Shown here in pieces: positions 61,513 through 64,000 of a stretch of 64,000 bases of DNA; position 1 is the first letter of the stretch, and each line of letters starts with the position of its first letter. The notes under the pieces were generated by a model. The model was given only the letters and a program-made list of their open reading frames with translations. It was not told the DNA's origin and made no database searches. A program made the position numbers and the translations under genes. Source of the stretch: Paenibacillus fonticola DSM 21315 (GTDB lineage Bacteria; Bacillota; Bacilli; Paenibacillales; Paenibacillaceae); NCBI RefSeq assembly GCF_000381905.1, contig NZ_KB907249.1, positions 1 to 64,000 of the forward strand. The letters run 5' to 3'.

Positions 61513-62309
61513 TGAGAAATATTCTAAAAGGCCAGGTTTATTATTTGAGGAAGGATGTCGTGTTTAAAGGGATCTGCCTGTTTTTTTTGCTGTCGGGCAT
61601 CATCCTTCCAGTATGGCTCGGGTCAAAGAATGGTTTTCAGATGGATAATCCGCTGGAACCGCTAAGAAAAATGATGTCATTATCGCTGATTTTGTACTTT
61701 ATTATCCCAATACAGGCCTGCTTCTTTATCACGGAAGGGTTTGAAAATGGCTCAGCGGCCAACCTGATCGCTTCAGGCCAGCGCAGGTCGTTTTATTTTT
61801 TAGGGAAATATATTTCGGAAATGAAGGTGATTGGATGGTTCATTTTCCAATTCTGTGGACTTTACCTCATCGTGTACATCGCAGCAGCTCTTTTAACAGG
61901 GGCTTCCGTCGGGTTTAGCCGAATACAGGAAGATGCCGCGGCTGTATTCTCTATACTGGGGTACAACCTGCTGTATTTGGCAGCGTATGCTGCAATCATC
62001 ATGATGGCAGGAGTGCTCGTGAAAAAAACGGCTACGGCCGTAGTCATAACGTTTGTCACTGTTTTTGGCGATTTTTTACTCGGCGGATATTTGAAGGATT
62101 CCTCGTCCGCATTGCTGAAGGGGATTTCTGACCACACGCTGATGACCCAGATTTTGAAATTTTCCGGGATGTACTTGTCCAATTCACAAATTGTTACGCT
62201 TTCCGGGTTCCATGAGCACTTGCGTACAATTTTGATTCCCATCCTGATTATTGGCGTTTGCCTAACCGTGGCAGTGATCTGTTTTGAGAAGAGAGACCTG
62301 CGCGTTTAG
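61512..62309 (+). CDS. ABC transporter permease, BcrB-like
   Basis: A 265-residue integral membrane protein, six predicted spans starting at GICLFFLLSGIILPVWLG. The NGSAANLIASGQRR loop and the final span (IPILIIGVCLTVAVICFEKR) are typical for the BcrB/LanE-type group, a partner that forms a resistance exporter with the ATPase. The start ATG overlaps the preceding stop by one base. Substrate is unknown; cationic peptides are likely from the family. Confidence 0.87.
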   Translation: MRNILKGQVYYLRKDVVFKGICLFFLLSGIILPVWLGSKNGFQMDNPLEPLRKMMSLSLILYFIIPIQACFFITEGFENGSAANLIASGQRRSFYFLGKYISEMKVIGWFIFQFCGLYLIVYIAAALLTGASVGFSRIQEDAAAVFSILGYNLLYLAAYAAIIMMAGVLVKKTATAVVITFVTVFGDFLLGGYLKDSSSALLKGISDHTLMTQILKFSGMYLSNSQIVTLSGFHEHLRTILIPILIIGVCLTVAVICFEKRDLRV

Positions 62310-62484
62310 CGGGAAAAGCGATAAGGTAGTAATACAAACTGAGCTGGCCTTAAATTGAACAAAAAATCCATGAGACGAATCAATCAAGTCAAGGACAGTC
62401 ATAATAGGAGAGATGGGGTGAATATTAGCGGATGTACACCGCATTCGGCTTTTTTCTAAACAAGGCATAACAAGGAGGACTCTT

Positions 62485-63375
62485 ATGTATGAAAACATCA
62501 TGAAGTGGAGTATTCTCGGAAAAATATGCTGCTGCGTATTGGCATTTGTAATGTACATTCCAAACTCACTTGCTGAATGCTTTGGGGAACCGTTGTATTT
62601 TTCACAAGAGGATTCGCCCGGTAAACCAGGAAAAGAGAAGTTGGAGAACGTTGACAAGAAGGTCGCGGTCATTATCGATGATCTTGGCAATGGTATGCAG
62701 GGAACAGAGGAAATTATGGGCACTCCAATAAAACTGACTGTCGCGGTTATGCCATTTCTGTCTACGACGGAAGCCGATGCGCGCAAGGCGCATGAAGCGG
62801 GTCATGATGTACTGATTCATCTTCCCATGGAGCCAAAGGACGGCAGCGTAACATGGCTTGGTCCCGGCGCGGTTTTCGTTAAAATGACAGATGAGGAAAT
62901 ACGGAAGCGGGTTGAAGCGGCGATCGATAATGTACCGTACGCGATTGGCATTAACAATCATATGGGCTCCAAAGCGACCGGCGATGAACGGGTCATGTCG
63001 ATTGTTCTCGATGTTTGCAAGGAGCGGGGGCTGTTTTTTGTAGATAGCAGAACCAATTACCGCTCGGTTATCTTTAAGCTGTGCGAACAGAAAAGGATGA
63101 CACAAATCAAAAACGATATTTTCCTTGATGATGTCCATACAGATGCCCATATTTCGGCTCAGTTGAAGAAGGTTGCAGAGCAGGTGCAGACGAAAGGTAA
63201 ATGTGTAACCATCGGCCATGTAGGTACAAAGGGCAAACGGACAGCTGCGGTTTTGAAAAAATTCATTCCTATGTTTCAGGAGCAGGGAATTCGCTTCGTC
63301 GGCATTTCAGAAATGATCGACTATACAAATAATCCCGGCGGAGGATCACCGGGAGCAGGGTTCATATTGCCGTAA
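62485..63375 (+). CDS. Divergent polysaccharide deacetylase (YibQ-like)
   Basis: Secreted 296-residue protein. The signal peptide ends near residue 35 (ICCCVLAFVMYIPNSLAEC). The catalytic domain starts KVAVIIDDLGNGMQGTEEIM with the metal-binding Asp; HDVLIHLPMEP and IGINNHMGSKAT (His) and FFVDSRTNYRS follow. The pattern is that of the divergent polysaccharide deacetylase family (YibQ), which acts on cell-wall or exported glycans, probably outside the membrane. AAGGAGGACTCTT precedes the ATG. Its last 14 bases overlap the convergent amidase gene. Not a canonical NodB protein. Confidence 0.85.
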   Translation: MYENIMKWSILGKICCCVLAFVMYIPNSLAECFGEPLYFSQEDSPGKPGKEKLENVDKKVAVIIDDLGNGMQGTEEIMGTPIKLTVAVMPFLSTTEADARKAHEAGHDVLIHLPMEPKDGSVTWLGPGAVFVKMTDEEIRKRVEAAIDNVPYAIGINNHMGSKATGDERVMSIVLDVCKERGLFFVDSRTNYRSVIFKLCEQKRMTQIKNDIFLDDVHTDAHISAQLKKVAEQVQTKGKCVTIGHVGTKGKRTAAVLKKFIPMFQEQGIRFVGISEMIDYTNNPGGGSPGAGFILP

Positions 63376-64000
63376 AATAAGCAAGTATTCCTCCATAAAG
63401 CGCTTCGGCAATTTTCTGTTGACCGCGTTTGCTCGTGAGCATGGCGCGGTCTTTTGCGTTGCTCAGGAAGCCTGTTTCGATGATTACGGCAGGGCAGTCG
63501 ACATGCTTAAGCAAATAAAAAGGCTTGCCATGCTGGGGAAGGGACGAGGTGCCGTTTAAGCTGTTCAGTGCATTCTGTATGGAGGAAGCAAGCAGCACGC
63601 TTCGGCCTTCGTTCTGATGCAGGACGATTGGCCCGCGCTTTGCTTTGTTTCTGCCCCAGTTTACATGAAGGCTGACGACGATTTCGGAAGGGAGCTCTTC
63701 ACTAAGCTGCTTGCGCTGGGCTAAGTCTCTTAAGTGGCGTGAACGGCTGCGGGACCACCGGTTATCGTCGCTTAAGGCGTAATCGCCGGTCCTGTTCAGA
63801 ATTGTCCGGTAACCATGACTGCGAAGGATCATATAAAGTCTGCGTCCAATTTCCAAGGTAATGTCTTTCTCTAAAATACCGCCATAAGAGGTGCCTCCAT
63901 CAATTCCGCCATGCCCGGCATCAATGAGAATGACCGGCTCAGGAAAGGCATGCCGAAAGGGATTATCCTCATTCTCAGCAGCTGTACAGGAGCGATACAT
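63362..64000 (-). CDS. N-acetylmuramoyl-L-alanine amidase, CwlD-like (runs to window edge)
   Basis: Amidase_3 zinc enzyme, 212 residues visible; more N-terminal residues may lie beyond the window. ILIDAGHGGIDGGTSYGGIL gives the first zinc His and ligand Glu; VVSLHVNWG the second His; VIIETGFLSN the catalytic Glu. The format resembles CwlD, which makes muramic-delta-lactam in the spore cortex, a role consistent with this sporulating genome. The first visible ATG touches the window end, so the true start could be further upstream. Confidence 0.85.
   Translation of the reverse strand: MYRSCTAAENEDNPFRHAFPEPVILIDAGHGGIDGGTSYGGILEKDITLEIGRRLYMILRSHGYRTILNRTGDYALSDDNRWSRSRSRHLRDLAQRKQLSEELPSEIVVSLHVNWGRNKAKRGPIVLHQNEGRSVLLASSIQNALNSLNGTSSLPQHGKPFYLLKHVDCPAVIIETGFLSNAKDRAMLTSKRGQQKIAEALYGGILAYFTAI

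Noticed and set aside
62395-62450. 13-codon frame NISGCTPHSAFF with a ribosome-binding site before the deacetylase gene
   Set aside because: It lies within a hairpin followed by T6 and is more simply read as a weak terminator.

Overview
The window looks like chromosomal DNA of a spore-forming Gram-positive bacterium of the Paenibacillus type. Evidence is the gene content (a YjcZ-like sporulation peptide, YhaO/YhaN, a YjbM-type alarmone synthetase, YesM/YesN plus Lpl-type ABC systems), strong AGGAGG ribosome-binding sites with frequent TTG and GTG starts, and a T-box leader. This assignment is inferred from sequence alone.

Regions. (A) 1-1080 is a decayed stretch holding an IS200/IS605 remnant. 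(B) 1083-19374 is mostly core: YkuD L,D-transpeptidase, pyrD, (p)ppGpp synthetase yjbM with a DUF309 gene, an rRNA pseudouridine synthase, a HAD phosphatase, a GT4 glycosyltransferase, yhaO-yhaN, a YkvI-like membrane protein and xpt. It also carries a broken RsmF-type methyltransferase gene 2 kb from an intact, inverted paralogue, and a frameshifted AhpD-like gene. (C) 19929-40986 looks like a roughly 21 kb genomic island. It starts at an intact tRNA-Leu(CAG) followed by an integrase remnant and an IS66 remnant. It ends at the 3' half of a second tRNA-Leu with the same 23-bp downstream sequence. Cargo one is AraC regulator, ABC importer, GH32, broken lacI, ROK fructokinase and a GH91 protein without a signal peptide; together these fit uptake and breakdown of an inulin-derived sugar such as difructose anhydride III. 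Cargo two, after a group II intron fragment, is a YesM/YesN two-component system, an LplB/LplC-type importer with its binding lipoprotein, and a large GH106-like glycosidase. Three copies of one promoter module, with paired half-sites 22 bp apart, precede the kinase and the importer.

(D) 41055-46952: an old yellow enzyme, a TetR regulator facing a ketopantoate reductase-like gene across an inverted-repeat operator, a DUF4097 lipoprotein, and a MerR operon behind a 19-bp-spacer MerR-type promoter. (E) 47101-51731: a T-box leader with a probable lysine specifier controlling asd, an FAD-dependent amino-acid oxidase, and a SstT-type serine/threonine transporter, with two unrelated short-unit tandem repeat arrays between the genes. 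(F) 51931-64000: an OmpR-type two-component system beside a secreted-lipoprotein and stalk-domain gene pair, a PadR-regulated pair, an AgrC/AgrA-like system divergent from a BcrAB-like ABC exporter, a divergent polysaccharide deacetylase, and a CwlD-like amidase that reaches the window edge.

Most genes are ordinary housekeeping or regulatory genes. The most interesting parts are the sugar island, its repeated promoter module, and the regulatory RNA and DNA sites listed under findings.
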